In this document: piece after piece, positions 1-11,919 of the stretch | Layout of the letters: every line of letters starts with the position of its first letter | How positions within the stretch are numbered: the first letter of the stretch is position 1 | Assembly (NCBI GenBank): GCA_963556495.2 | Contig: OY747721.1 | Span: forward strand, 35,246,349 to 35,310,348 | Source: Valencia hispanica | Taxonomy: Eukaryota; Chordata; Actinopteri; Cyprinodontiformes; Valenciidae | DNA length: 64,000 bases | Reading direction: 5' to 3' | Translations under genes and position numbers: made by a program | The notes under the pieces: generated by a model | What the model was told of the DNA's origin: nothing | The model's database searches: none | What the model saw: the letters and a program-made list of their open reading frames with translations, nothing else

Positions 1-1360
1 ACACAAACCGTTATTTTCATGAATAAAAAGTAAAAAAAAAAAAGAAATATCCCCCCTCTGCTTTTTTTCACAAACCGCACACTGCATATCAGCAGTAAAA
101 TGGTATAATGCTCAAACAGACAAGGGAAAAAAAAATTGAACTTACATTTTGTAATTACAAACATGTTTTATTTAGGCTCACACATTATTCAATAGTCTAA
201 TATATCAAAGTGAAAAGACTCAGAAAGAATGCGTTAGGGTGAGCTCAGCTCCACAGCCAGATAGCCTCTGCTAGCTTCATGCAGCTGCACAGCGAGCTAT
301 TAGCCTAGCCGATGGGCCAGGCAGCGACGTAAACGACCTGTCAATCAAAGTTCGGCCCTCATTAATTATGCAAGATTTAGAAAATTTATCCTACGTTAAC
401 CAGCCTGGTGCCTCTGTTTTTTTTAACCCAGTGTAATCACAGGAGCAATATGTAGCTGTAGACGGTTTAAAAAAAAAATAGGCACTGGGCATTAAAGTTG
501 TTTTTAACGTGTCTGAAGTGCAATGTATTCCAATGGGGGACTAGCGGCTATATGGCGGTACAACAGCAGTGTCGTAGTCAAAAAGCAGTGCAGCCAGCGG
601 CCATTGTGTGGAAATGACAAACTGTCAACTCCAGTCCGAGAGGAGTGGGGGCAGGTGTGCCAGGATTATGCAGCTGGCTTCTGGACCTTGTTGGTGCCCT
701 GCACCAGACTGGCATGGCAGATTGCACTGGACCGACTCCAACCGGCAGCTCGTTTGCACAGATAGTCAGGATCTTCTTGCTCTCACATCATGAGCTTAAT
801 GAAAATTATACTTGAGCCAAATCTGTGCTTAATGATCTTAGTGGGGCAAAATGGCACTTCATAGGGCATACATCACACAGTCAGTCTGTAGGGACAGAAA
901 GTTGGATCCATCTTTAAAAATGATTTTGTGTCTTTAGACGCATCAGATTAATCTCAAATCTGTTAAATGAACATTTATCAAGTATTCCACACTACAACCT
1001 TTACATTGAGGTCAGATGTATAAGTGGGGCCTCGAACAGCTTAACAGACCATCTACCACAGCAGTAAACTCTTAGTATTTGTTGAAATAGGGGATATTGT
1101 ATATAAAAACACAAATTCTGTAGTAGTGTAGTTTAACAATCTCTGTAAAACAAAATACTAATTTTTATTAAAAAAATAAAAACCCCAAATACATTACAAA
1201 CTAGAAACAAATGTCTAAATTAATAGGTCTTCCCAAAAAATACCCACTTAAGGGTAGGTTTATTTAAATGATGGAAGTATATGTGAAATAAGTTACAGTC
1301 ACTATGTCATTGGTAAAAGATTGCCCAGTTTAAATTTCTTGCCGTTTTCACTGTTTTTGT
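1..1360. other. AT-rich non-coding DNA
   Basis: No coding exon, RNA gene or clear repeat boundary is recognised here. The sequence has many A and T runs and short open frames without family resemblance. It is probably intron or intergenic DNA of a fish chromosome. Confidence 0.5.
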
Positions 1361-1368
1361 GTTGCTGG

Positions 1369-3407
1369 CAGGGGTGCACCATTTTGACAAAAAACCTAAT
1401 TGTGGTTTTTCTGACAAATATTTCGATTGCGATGCGATTTTTGATTTTTACTTTCGATACTTTTAAGTGGAAAAAACTAAAATCATGAATGAAATATATT
1501 GTTATTTTTACAACACAGTCTTGTACAACTTGACACACATGCGAACAATATACAATAACCTAAAAAATATTGATGTGGCCAGGGCCCTCTTCTGGCTTTT
1601 GTCTGCTGTTGAACCTGAAAAATCTCTAATATAAACTACATAGTGATTGAGGTAATGAGATTGTTCAATGCCTCGTGATTATTAAATACTTGAACTTAAA
1701 TACCAAAGAATAATAAGACATAATGGAAATTAACTTAAGCAGGTAGCTTAATTTTTTTTTTTTTGACGAATCTTTGACATTGAAAAAAAGAAAATGAACT
1801 CTTATTAGATTTACAGTTGGAAAACAAAATCTTCTGCAGTCCACTGCCATTTACTAAACATGAAACTGTTATAGTGCACACATTTTAAAATAAATGACAA
1901 TAACAAATAAAAACAAGACCTTATCCAGCCTTCTGCAAGATAAGACGTAGTAACCTGACAGAAGGGTTGCCAACTCCCAACAAAAAGAATAAGGAACCAC
2001 CCCCTACACTCCGCCTCATGATGCTTAATCCACCTAATCGACTTTAATTTAATGGACGTGTAAAACAAATGCACAGAAATGAATTATTTTTCTATAGTAA
2101 TTAAATAGATTAAACATCTTTCTTTGACAGAACTGCAGACTGCACAGATGGTACGTTCCCGAAGGAAAAAGTCCTATAGCTTAGTAGGATACTGTAATAG
2201 ACTTAATATTTGCTGTATACGATAAAGGATTTATGACCACTACATCGAATTGGTTGTAAGATTCAGATAATTATTTATTAAAAGCTAGACATTTTAAATG
2301 AGAATAACAAAAGTATGTATTTGTGCCCCCCTTTTCCTGTTAATGCCCTACCTGGCCCCCGGGCAAAACTTTGCTAGAGCACAGTTACCAGCTACATAAA
2401 ACGATCCTGGTTTTATTTGTCTCTCAGAAACGGTTTATAACTTCCCTTCAACTCATTCATGTCACCTAAAAGGTAAACCTGTTTCTCCATCAGCTGTTCA
2501 GCTCTGATGATTCAGTAAGAACATCTCCTGGTTTCATCTCACCACATATCCAAACCGATATCATGACCAGCAGCTGTTACGGCTGTGGCTTCAGCAAACA
2601 GCAGAAAGTAATATTAAATCAATTCTAACAGCAGTTTATCAAGTTTAAACGTGCTGCTGTTGACATCCGCTGGTTTCCTCTATCTGCTCAAAGTCTGCGA
2701 TAAACAAACAGAGACGGGACTGCGACAGAAAAGCCAATCAGCTGATCATTGATCAGTTTTATGATTGAAGGAGCAACAGGAGGGGGAGGGGAGAGAATGA
2801 GAGAAGACGAGGTAGCTGCGCAGCGTAAAGACAATAACTCCAGCTTTGTCTTCTCATTCTAGCAGAAATATGGGACAAATCGCGTTCCTTCTCACTTTAA
2901 TACGGAACGCGTAATATTTTCTCTGAATACGGGACGATTCCGTTTTTTACGGGACGGTTGGCAACCTGAGTGCGACAGTGGAAAGAGACTGACAGCAGAG
3001 ATCTGCAGCCAAGTTCCTCTCCCGCTACCCGCTGAGAACAGTGAGAAATACATTTTGCTTTCACATTGAACAAGTCGCCAAAAGTCTAGCAACACATGGA
3101 AAAGCCACTAGATTTGTCACTAGTCATTTTTGAAGAAAAAAAACGTTGCCAGGGGGGTCGGAAAAGTCGCTAAATATAGTAAAGTCGTCAAGTTGGCAAC
3201 ACTGCTCTGCATACAAGCTTGTTTCCCATCACCGTTTCTGATTGGCCAGCAAGCCAGGAATGCGAGACTCAACCATTTTGATTGGTGAATAGGTTTGTCA
3301 CTTAAATGCCAGGGGCAGGGAAAAAAACCTCAGCCTCCTGAGGTTAGGTTTATTGCAGGAGTTAAAACCTCAGTAACGATGCGATAAAGGTTAATCGTGC
3401 AGCCCTA
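1369..3407. mobile_element. Non-autonomous hAT-type element with 8-bp target duplication
   Basis: The left end begins CAGGGGTGCACCATTTTG and the right end, read on the minus strand, begins TAGGGCTGCACGATTAA, so the termini are imperfect inverted repeats of hAT style. Both ends are flanked by the identical octamer GTTGCTGG (1361-1368 and 3408-3415), the 8-bp duplication expected of hAT transposition. No transposase is visible inside, so it would need enzyme from elsewhere. The body contains a second element (1962-2968) and a further terminus-like sequence ending near 3205 (GTTGCCAACTTGAC on the minus strand). The present length of about 2 kb is therefore a composite. Confidence 0.78.
1962..2968. 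mobile_element. Nested hAT-like element with GGTTGCCAAC termini
   Basis: The left edge reads GGGTTGCCAACTCCC. The right edge, read on the minus strand, is CAGGTTGCCAACCGTCCC followed by a GTAAAAAACGGAAT-type stretch that loosely matches the left side. This inverted pairing sits wholly within the larger hAT element. No convincing target duplication could be read. The internal sequence has no coding capacity. Confidence 0.5.
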
Positions 3408-3415
3408 GTTGCTGG

Positions 3416-4566
3416 TCAGGGCAGACATTGCAGAGTAGCTAATCTCTCACATCATGGGTTTTTGATCTGTGTCAGAATCCAAAGTTTACCCACAAGAATT
3501 AACTCTGTCGTTTTTTGTTTGCTAAACGCTGCCGTTTGTGTCACCAGAGTGCTGGACATTTCACGTCTTTGCTGTTCCGCGGCTTTAGACGTTTCCTTTT
3601 CAACCTTTTCTGGATAAGAAATGTTGGCGTCCACTGCAGGATATTACGTTACCAACCCAGGTGTTAATCCATAGCCCAAAATCAGGTGGACTTTTCGCCA
3701 CCACACCTATCCACTTTCTGCCGTCTTTACCAGACCTAACATTATAAAATAATAAATCAGTTTTATCTTTTCCCTAATTCCACTTTTTTCTATTTTTATT
3801 TTTCTGAATTGCACTTTTTCCATTCTTTTTTAAAATTTATTTATGTTTCAAGTTTTGTGGCCACAGTGGCCTTTATTTGAAAGAGGACAGTACATAGAAA
3901 GGGGGAGAGAAGTGGGGGACCAGAACCCAAGACAACCGTGTCGAGGAAAGACCTCCGCACATGGGGCGCACACACCAACCACCACGCCCCTCACTTTTTC
4001 CAATCTAACCATATTTATTAACCCAAAAAGTGTGTAATTATGGAGTGAATGAAAACAATTCAACGAATTAGTAGCTAAAAAGATCCAGATTTACTGTTAT
4101 CAGGTTTCACAGATATAACAGTGCTGAGGTTCAACAGAACATTAACTGATTTTACAAGGTGTTTAAAAGCATTTACTTGCCATTTTTTAATTAACTCAAA
4201 CATTCTGTGCAAAACAAAGACACTCATGTTTTTCATATTTTATAAAAAGACAATCTCCCTTTTAAAAATGCTTTAGAGTTGAACTCAACACCCAAATGTT
4301 TCATAACGAAACCTGCAAACATATCCTTGTTCACACTTTCATAATGATATGGACCTTTGCTCATGTTTATTTCTAAACTCTGTCCAAAACATCTCCATTG
4401 AAGACATTAATGTCAGTGTTTTTGTTTAGCTCCTATGTTCCTGCAGCCCTCCGTTTGCATTGCTTTTTCAAAAGTGAGCAATATTTTTTAGATGTTTTTT
4501 CTAAGTCAGCATTTGAATTAACCCACAAAACCTTCAACATACTCTTGCCCCGCTTTTACTGATTTA
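3416..4566. other. Non-coding DNA, nothing recognised
   Basis: No coding exon or repeat family was recognised. Short open frames on both strands around 3843-4063 overlap each other and have no family signature. Confidence 0.45.
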
Positions 4567-5076
4567 GGCCATGTACACACGTACCCGGAGATTTTTTAAA
4601 AACAAACATCCTCACCACCTCCACATTTATAAAAAAAATCTCAGTCCACACCTAACCACATAAGTGCGTTGTTAAGCACATTCATAGACATGCCAAACCT
4701 GTAGGGGGCAGTAGTTCCCCCTAATCCTATCCACTTAAGAGTAACCTTCTGTGCTCCAACTTCTACATAGAGCAGTAATTTACCTTGTATAAACAAGCAA
4801 ACAAAAAGCGCTTGGTCAATCGATGATGCCAACACATCTCTGAGGGCATAAATGATTTTTGTGAGTGTAAATACAGGTCGCACAAGTGATGTTGGAGCAT
4901 TTTTGTTGCAAACGGTGACGTTGCGGAGCTGAAACTCTGGTTATTTCTATCCACACCCAAATTCCTTAAAACAGAGAAAACACAAATCTTCACTTTCTAA
5001 AAAGATTCATTTTTGGTGTGGTGAATCTGGAATGTATCTTTGCTTTGTGAGATACCCGGCTATGTGTGGACAAGGC
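4567..5076. mobile_element. MITE with GGCC-type inverted ends (Harbinger-like?)
   Basis: The left end reads GGCCATGTACACACGTACCC and the right end, read on the minus strand, GCCTTGTCCACACATAGCCGG. These share a GCC..GT.CACACgTA.CC.GG inverted core and both are followed by an AT-rich interior of about 0.5 kb. Similar 'GGCC..GTCCACACGTA' ends occur in fish MITEs. The flanking bases (TTTA left, ATTA right) hint at a short AT-type target site but no exact duplication is clear. Assignment to PIF/Harbinger is an inference. Confidence 0.5.
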
Positions 5077-8000
5077 ATTATTTAAATGTTCCAGAGTTAG
5101 CAGGAAGTGACTGGCCTCAAACTAGTTTACAACTTCTCCATGTTTCTGATGCAACTCTTCACTATAAGTGGTCATCACATGTATCCTTGCGCCTCCAGTC
5201 AACTATGTGCTGACAAAACCTATAGAAAACTTGTTCAACTGATTCAAAAAACACAATAGCCCTGACCCTTGCGCCAAGCTTAGAGTTTTTCAATTTCTTG
5301 TAGGACGTTGCTGTTTCAATTAGTTTTTCTTCCATTGCTGGCTGCTTTATTCCGTCTTTGTGGAGTGGAGAAGAGAGCTGACCCAACTCCTGCCTGACCA
5401 GGTAACAACAGGTACAGGAGCTGCAGTGGCCAGAATACTACAGAAACTATTGTATAGCTTTTCCTGCTCACAGTTATCAGCAAAGTCTGTGAAATTTAGC
5501 TATTTATTGTGGTTTCTTTTTCCATCCGTGTTATCTGCATCTTGGAAATCATAGAGCTACACATTTTTACTCATTAATAGAGTTGGTAGATTTTAAAAAA
5601 GAAAAACAGCAGTGGAGATATTTTATGGTCTTTCTATTAACCACTCGGGGTGTGTTGCAATACCATACCGAGAAATCTCGCAATATTAAAGTGGATCATT
5701 CACAGTGCTATGCAGCTAGTAGTAAAATATGAAGACAGGGGCTTTAAACCTGTCAGCAGGCAGGCAGACATCAGACACCACACAAAGCTGTTCCTTACAG
5801 CCTCCATGTTGTCAAAATTGGATCTGCTTTTAGGAATTTCACAGATGTGTGTTCACAAAAAGTTATTGGTAAAATAAAAAAAACATCACCACAACTTCTG
5901 GTGTAAAGGTTAAAGGAACATTTTCTTCTTCAAGCCTTTGAACATGAAAGGAGGTTTTGGATGTTAAAGGTTTTAATCTGTCATAAAGCTAAAAAAAACA
6001 ACCCCAGTCTGTGTGAGAGGCAATTTCCTGGTGATTTTAACTCTCCCTGGCTTTAAGGCCTCTACACACTCTACAAGAACAAAGAAATTAGTTCCTCTAC
6101 TAAAGTCCCCGAGAACAAGAAGACATTTATTGCTGGCCAGCTCATTTCATGCTTCACAAGAACTAAAGTGGAGAATTCAAAAGATATCTTCATATGCTTT
6201 TTCCACTGCAGCAAACCCACTCAGTGTTTCTCAGACACCACGCAAGAAATAAGTTCTGTCCAGAATGAATCTATAGAACTACATTTTATCCTCTAACATC
6301 ATTCAGTTATTAAATGAAAAACTATCCAAGCTACCTGGCCTTGTGAGAAAAACCTAACTGACCCCAAAAACTAAACCCAAGTTCTGCCACTGTTTGCAAC
6401 AGCGACTTGCATCAAGTGGTTTTGATAAGTGGCAAATGCTGTCATATATTTTGTATAGGAACTTTAGCCACCTCTTCTATGCAGATTGTTTTATTCAGAC
6501 AGACTGGAGGAATCTCAAGCATAAACAGCCTGTCTGTCATGCTATAATATCTCAATCCGATACAAGTCTGGACCTCGATGAGCCAAGTCCAATACGGTCT
6601 TTTGTTTTTATTGAGCCAGTCAGAGGTGGATTTGCTGGTGTGTATTGGCTCATTATTCTAAATCAAAACCCAAATAATGCATTTCTTGTTAAGGTCATGA
6701 ACGGATGACTGAAAATTCTACGTTAGAATGTTCCAATGGAGAGCAGAAAATTGTGGTTTCAGCAAGTCATCAACATCCCATACCAGGAACAATGTGGTTT
6801 GCTTGACTAACGAAGCCTCAGAGATGGTTTTAAATCTTTCAAGACTGATAAGGTGCTAGTGACGTCTTTAGATCGGGGCATGATGTGTAAACTTTGAGGC
6901 CTTTCAGCCTGCTTCAGGTCACACAGGTTCGATTTAGGTGATTTCTTGATTGCCCAGCTCTAGCAGAGAAACTGAACTCAGGTTTCCAAACAGCACAGTT
7001 AATTACTATCAATGAATCATTTAAAACCGGATTCACACTGGTTGATTTTCATATAAAGTTGTACAGTCTGTCACTGTCCATCGCACACTGTGACATAAGG
7101 TACTGTTAGAAATGTACGATGTTAAGCAAGAAGTGTGACACTTTCAAGAGCCCTCCAGTTGCTTATTATTCTGGAAATCATTCGCTGTTTGCTGTGCTTA
7201 ACAAAGAGGTTCAATTAATTGTTCCCAGAAGCCCAAGGTTTTTTGGATAGCTTATCTACCTTAATAAATGAAATCATTTGAAAACTGCCTTCTCCAATTA
7301 TTCAGGTCATCTTTGTCTGATTTAACTTCTTTGTTTTGTTTGAAACATTTAAGTGTAAGGGGGAAAAAAGCAAAAATGGAGGAATGTTTTAATTTTTGTA
7401 AGCTCACAGTTTGAGCCAAGGAACCAAATGTGCTTTGAAAATTTCTCACTTCAACTTATTGATGTTTTCAAATTGGGCAGAATCTTCTAACAGCCATGTC
7501 ATAAAATGTTAGAGTCTGACTCATAAAAAAAATAAAGTCCATTAGTTGATGGCAACAGGCAGTTTTGGTGTTGGCTGTGATTGGGCTGCATCCTCTCCCC
7601 TGGTCCAGCCTGTCAGCCTGCATGAGTTTTATTTAAAAGTCAGGAACAGACAGACAGCTCAGAGGCTCTGATCCCAGGCTCCCTGGGTAGCTTGTTAAAG
7701 ATCAGCGAGGGTAAACTGTAGAATTCACAGATTAGAACAACAGGAAAGTGGCCAGAGTAACACACAGAGGCACACTCCCCTCATGTAGTTAGAAATAACC
7801 AGACATCAAATGAAATGGGAGCCGACCATGTGTAAAATTAAACACAGGCTAAGATAGATAGATAATATGTCAAAGACAAATTTCTGATTTTATGGTTAAA
7901 CAGACAAAGTTATCCATCTATCTATCTAATGATTAAAAGTGGAAAGTTGGAAACCAACTCATTTTTCAGTTGGGATTCCATTCAAAAGATTTAGAAGTAA

Positions 8001-8225
8001 ATACCTCCGTTCTAGAACAGCTGAACGTTCAGGTTCCTCGGAGGAAAGCCGCAATGTGAACTCAGAGTTATTCGAAGGCGACAGTCTCTTCTTAAGGTAT
8101 TTACACATAAGCACAACCTTTGGGGTATTTTATCTGGATTACATGTGATGGTACTGACATGTCAAGCTCAAGGCTTAATACCAATACTAGTTTCAGGACC
8201 ACTTGATAATAGTATGCATTGATTA
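5077..8225. other. Non-coding DNA with a small GATA/TATC hairpin
   Basis: No gene is recognised. An inverted pair of (GATA)n and (TATC)n tracts at about 7852-7867 and 7912-7930 could fold into a short hairpin. Open frames such as the one at 6394-6708 have no recognisable family motif. Confidence 0.4.
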
Positions 8226-8947
8226 TTAGGAATGTAAGAAAATATCGATAAGCCGATATATTGCGATATTTTGTGTCACGATATTGTATCGATAATAGGC
8301 CTGGGGCGGTAACCGGATTACCGCCATACCACGGTCACGTGACGCCCACCGCAGGTCTGAGCGTCTCACCGTCATGACCGCCCCCCCCAAAAAAAACCTG
8401 CACACGTGTGTGAGCGCAATTTTTTGTAATGCATAATAACATTTCATGTGAGTTTCTAGCCTTATCCTATGATCTGTGTAATGTTTTGTATTTTCGATTT
8501 AATATGAAAGCATAACATGTGTGACGCACAGCGTGTCAGAACTCCCGAAAGCGAAGCCACAGGTGAAAATAAAATGAAAAAGCAACCGCCCTGAGCAGGC
8601 GAGGTGCAGGCATCTTTGAGCTGTGGTTCCTGGACCTGGTCACAGCAAAGGCGCAGAGAGAATGTTCCAACCAGAGAATTGAGACCGCCAAGCCGTGGAT
8701 GCATGCACAAATAAAGTCAGTCGCCCAGTAGAGAAGAATGGGAAGACGAAATTTATATATGGGGTCCGAAGCCTTCTCTGTGCGTAGAAGTGCCGAAGCA
8801 GGAGCTACGGTGCACTCCTCTCCTGGATAAGTTGTTGCGGGACGCGCTCTGCCTTCACCACAAACAGAGCCGTCTTTGACACATAGGGGGCGGCCGTAGT
8901 TTGGCCTCAAGGTACAGCTCGTTATGCACACAAGCAGGATACAGGGG

Positions 8948-8950
<3 letters not shown>
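8226..8950. repeat. Mosaic of interspersed-repeat pieces
   Basis: Two repeat-like segments meet here. One (about 8230-8300) is rich in ATATCGAT motifs. The second (about 8302-8400) carries GGGCGGTAACCGG and ACCGCCATACCACGG, a pattern seen in fish hAT-type miniature elements. Neither right terminus is seen, perhaps because the (AT)n array and the Tc1 element that follow have replaced it. Confidence 0.35.

Positions 8951-9031
<81 letters not shown>
8951..9031. repeat. (AT)n microsatellite
   Basis: About 40 uninterrupted AT units directly abut the left inverted repeat of the Tc1 element. On the other side of that element only TATATATA remains (10639-10646). The element targets TA, so it either landed near one edge of an AT run or the run expanded from the TA duplication later. 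Confidence 0.95.
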
Positions 9032-9032
<1 letters not shown>

Positions 9033-10638
9033 GGTGGCTTGCAAAAGTATTCGGCTCCCTTGAACTTTTCCACATTTTGTCACATTACAGCCACAAACAT
9101 GAATCAGTTTTATTGGAATTCCACGTGAAAGACCAATACAAAGTGGAGTACACGTGAGAAGTGGAACGAAAATCATACATGATTCCAAACATTTTTTACA
9201 AATAAATAACTGAAAAGTGGGGTGTGCGTAATTATTCAGCCCCCTGAGTCAATACTTTGTAGAACCACCTTTTGCTGCAATTACAGCTGCCAGTCTTTTA
9301 GGGTATGTCTCTACCAGCTTTGCACATCTAGAGACTGAAATTCTTGCCCATTCTTCTGTGTAAAACAGCTCCAGCTCAGTCAGATTAGATGGACAGCGTT
9401 TGTGAACAGAAGTTTTCAGATCTTGCCACAGATTCTCGATTGGATTTAGATCTGGACTTTGACTGGGCCATTCTAACACATGGATATGTTTTGTTTTAAA
9501 TCATTCCATTGTTGCCCTGGCTTTATGTTTAGGGTCGTTGTCCTGCTGGAAGGTGAACCTCCGCCCCAGTCTCAAGTCTTTTGCAGACTCCAAGAGGTTT
9601 TCTTCCAAGATTGCCCTGTATTTGGCTCCATCCATCTTCCTATCAACTCTGACCAGCTTCCCTGTCCCTGCTGAAGAGAAGCACCCCCAGAGGATGATGC
9701 TGCCACCACCATATTTGACAGTGGGGATGGTTTGTTCAGAGTGATGTGCAGTGTTAGTTTTCAGCCACACATAGTGTTTTGCATTTTGGCCCAAAAGTTC
9801 CATTTTGGTCTCATCTGACCAGAGCACCTTCTTCCACATGTTTGCTGTGTCCCCCACATGGCTTGTGGCAACCTGTAAACCGGACTTCTTATGGTTTTCT
9901 TTTAACAATGGCTTTCTTCTTACCACTCTTCCATAAAGGCCAACTTTGTGCAGTGCACAACTAATAGTTGTTCTATGGACAGATTCCCCCACCTGAGCTG
10001 TAGATCTCTGCAGCTCATCCAGAGTCACCATGGGCCTCTTGGCTGCATTTCTGATCAGCGCTCTCCTTGTTTGGCCTGTGAGTTTAGGTGGACGGCCTTG
10101 TCTTGGTAGGTTTACAGTTGTGCCATACTCCTTCCATTTCTGAATGATGGCTTGAACAGCGCTCCGTGGGATGTTCAAGGCTTGGGAAATCTTTTTGTAG
10201 CCTAAGCCTGCTTTAAATTTCTCAATAACTTTATCCCTGACCTGTCTGGTGTGTTCTTTGGACTTCATGGTGTTGTTGCTCCCAACATTCTCTTAGACAA
10301 CCTCTGAGGCCGTCACAGGGCAGCTGTATTTGTACTGACATTAGATTACACACAGGTGCACTCTATTTAGTCATTAGCACTCATCAGACAATGTCTATGG
10401 GCAACTGACTGCACTCAGACCAAAGGGGGCTGAATAATTACGCACACCCCACTTTTCAGTTATTTATTTGTAAAAAATAATTTGGAATCATGTACGATTT
10501 TCGTTCCACTTCTCACGTGTACACCACTTTGTATTGGTCTTTCACGTGGAATTCCAATAAAACTGATTCATGTTTGGGGCTGTAATGTGACAAAATGTGG
10601 AAAAGTTCAAGGGGGACGAATACTTTTGCAAGCCACTG
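9032..10638 (-). mobile_element. Tc1-like transposon, nearly intact
   Basis: The element is bounded by inverted repeats of about 211 bp (9032-9243 and 10428-10638) that differ at only about eight positions. They start CGGTGGCTTGC and CAGTGGCTTGC read inward. A TA dinucleotide flanks each end (9030-9031 and 10639-10640), the target duplication of Tc1/mariner elements. The minus strand encodes one transposase of the DD34E type. High repeat identity and a single nonsense codon in the gene point to recent insertion. Confidence 0.95.
9249..10268 (-). pseudogene. Tc1-family DD34E transposase, one nonsense codon
   Basis: Cut-and-paste transposase of the Tc1/mariner superfamily, which would bind the inverted repeats and insert at TA. 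The frame runs 339 codons from MKSKEHTRQVRDKV to the C-terminal motif GGSTKY. The N-terminal half holds two helix-turn-helix DNA-binding segments (about residues 10-110) with the GRPPKL AT-hook-like motif. The catalytic residues are D152 in LWSDETK, D243 in FQQDNDPKH and E278 in SPDLNPIENLW, with 34 residues between the last two. Codon 256 is TGA (9501-9503) where the family has TGG, which cuts the protein before the final Glu. The rest stays in frame on both sides, so this is the only disabling change I see. Confidence 0.93.
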
Positions 10639-10640
10639 TA

Positions 10641-11029
10641 TATATAAACTAAACTTGAGATATCGCTCCCAAACGAGATACGAACGTACATGTAAAAGAC
10701 ATACTTTCAGTATTCACACAGCTGCAGGAACTGACTACTAAATGCATTATTTTCTCGAGGGAAAGCAATTAGAAAAAAATCGTTTAGACCCCTAGAGGGC
10801 TCTAGGTTACATAGCCCTCAGGGAAAAGGAAATAAAAATCATACTACAGATTCAATATTGTAATTATTTGTGTCCAGAGACAGAGAATCTACAGATTTGC
10901 AGCCCTCTCCATGAGTCCTGCACAACTTTCACGATGGGATGTGATTTAAAATCAATTAGATATTACTTTTTGGTTGACTATTGACTCAACAAATTGATGT
11001 ATACAATTTGTTTTATAATATACAGCAAT
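10641..11029. other. Non-coding DNA, nothing recognised
   Basis: AT-rich sequence between the Tc1 element and a SINE-like repeat. No coding exon or repeat boundary was recognised. Confidence 0.4.
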
Positions 11030-11200
11030 CTGCACAGTGGTGCAGTTAGTAGCACTGTTGCCAAATCTAACCCTGGTCTTTCTGCATGAAGTTTGCATGT
11101 TCTCCTTCTGCATGCGTGGGTTCCTTCTGGGTACTCTGGCCTCCTCCCACAGTCCAAAAACATGACTGACCATAATAGGTCTTTCTAAATTCATTTCTAA
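11030..11200 (+). repeat. SINE-like repeat, truncated copy
   Basis: The segment contains GTGGTGCAGTTAGTAGCACTGTTGCC, then TTTGCATGTTCTCC, GCATGCGTGGGTTCC and CTCCTCCCACAGTCCAAA. This is the order of a widespread fish short repeat whose head resembles a tRNA-derived promoter region. A second copy is at 17426-17912. The tail is missing here. Confidence 0.6.
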
Positions 11201-11852
11201 AGTCATCCAGATCCAGTTACAATCAAAATGTCTTAGAGATCGTAAACCTGCAGCTTTGTACATCATTCTCTTCTAAAAACATTTGACATCTCTGTATTTT
11301 ACAAAACAGTGATTGTGCCACGCTCTACATTGAAGTGTTCAACCTCTCTCGGTCTCACTCTTTACAGTAACTGGATTTTTGTGGAAATGTATTTTTCTTA
11401 ACAGCTCACCCTTGGTGTAAATGCTCCATAAATGACCAAAAGTAAAAACGGAAAAGTTTGAAGACACCCACATGATCAGCTAGTTTGGTGGTGTCATACC
11501 ACTACTGACATCATCTAATAGTTACAATATGAGATTATTTGGACCATAGCAGATTTAGATTTCATATTAACATAGCACTAGCTGCACATCGACACACACC
11601 ACTCCTGTTTATACATTTTAAATACTTTCATTTTGTAGCTAGTAGATTGGTCAGTCATGAGAGGTTTTGGGCCTCTTTATTCAACAGGAGTGAGGGAGCG
11701 ATAGAGAGCCATCAGATGTCAGCCAAAGTGTTGAAGACAAGAGCACAGCCAAATGTCAGGGCAGTTTAGTTCAGTCGGGAGAAAATTAAAGCGGTGATGT
11801 CAGTCATGACAACGCAGGTAGACTCGCATGCATACAGAGGGAGGACACATAC
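11201..11852. other. Intron sequence of the Rab gene
   Basis: Non-coding sequence downstream, in gene orientation, of the Rab exon at 11853-11919. No further Rab exon or repeat was identified. Confidence 0.4.
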
Positions 11853-11919
11853 CGTTGGCATCACGGTAATAGGCATGTGTGACGCTGCGGAAACGCTCCT
11901 GCCCAGCTGTGTCCCAAAT
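11853..11919 (-). CDS. Rab26/Rab37-type GTPase, internal exon with switch II
   Basis: Internal exon of a Rab small GTPase, a membrane-bound GDP/GTP switch of vesicle traffic. Read on the minus strand it follows a CTCTCTCAG acceptor, encodes [22 protein letters not shown] and ends one base into the next codon at a GTATGT donor. WDTAGQERF is the G3/switch II motif with the Gln needed for GTP hydrolysis. The following [10 protein letters not shown] is characteristic of the Rab26/Rab37 subgroup rather than Rab3 or Rab8. The 67-nt length and phase join cleanly to the exon at 16164-16205, about 4.2 kb upstream in gene orientation. Which of the two paralogues this is cannot be settled from 22 residues. 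Confidence 0.9.

Noticed and set aside
5800..5850. Minus-strand text resembling the Rab block 'SFDNI'
   Set aside because: It lacks matching flanking residues and splice sites, so I do not count it as the next Rab exon.
6394..6708. A 104-codon open frame
   Set aside because: No family motif and ordinary AT-rich composition. Open frames of this length are expected by chance in 64 kb.
8536..9188. Long open frames reading Ile-Tyr repeats on both strands
   Set aside because: They are produced by the (AT)n array and have no codon signature of a gene.
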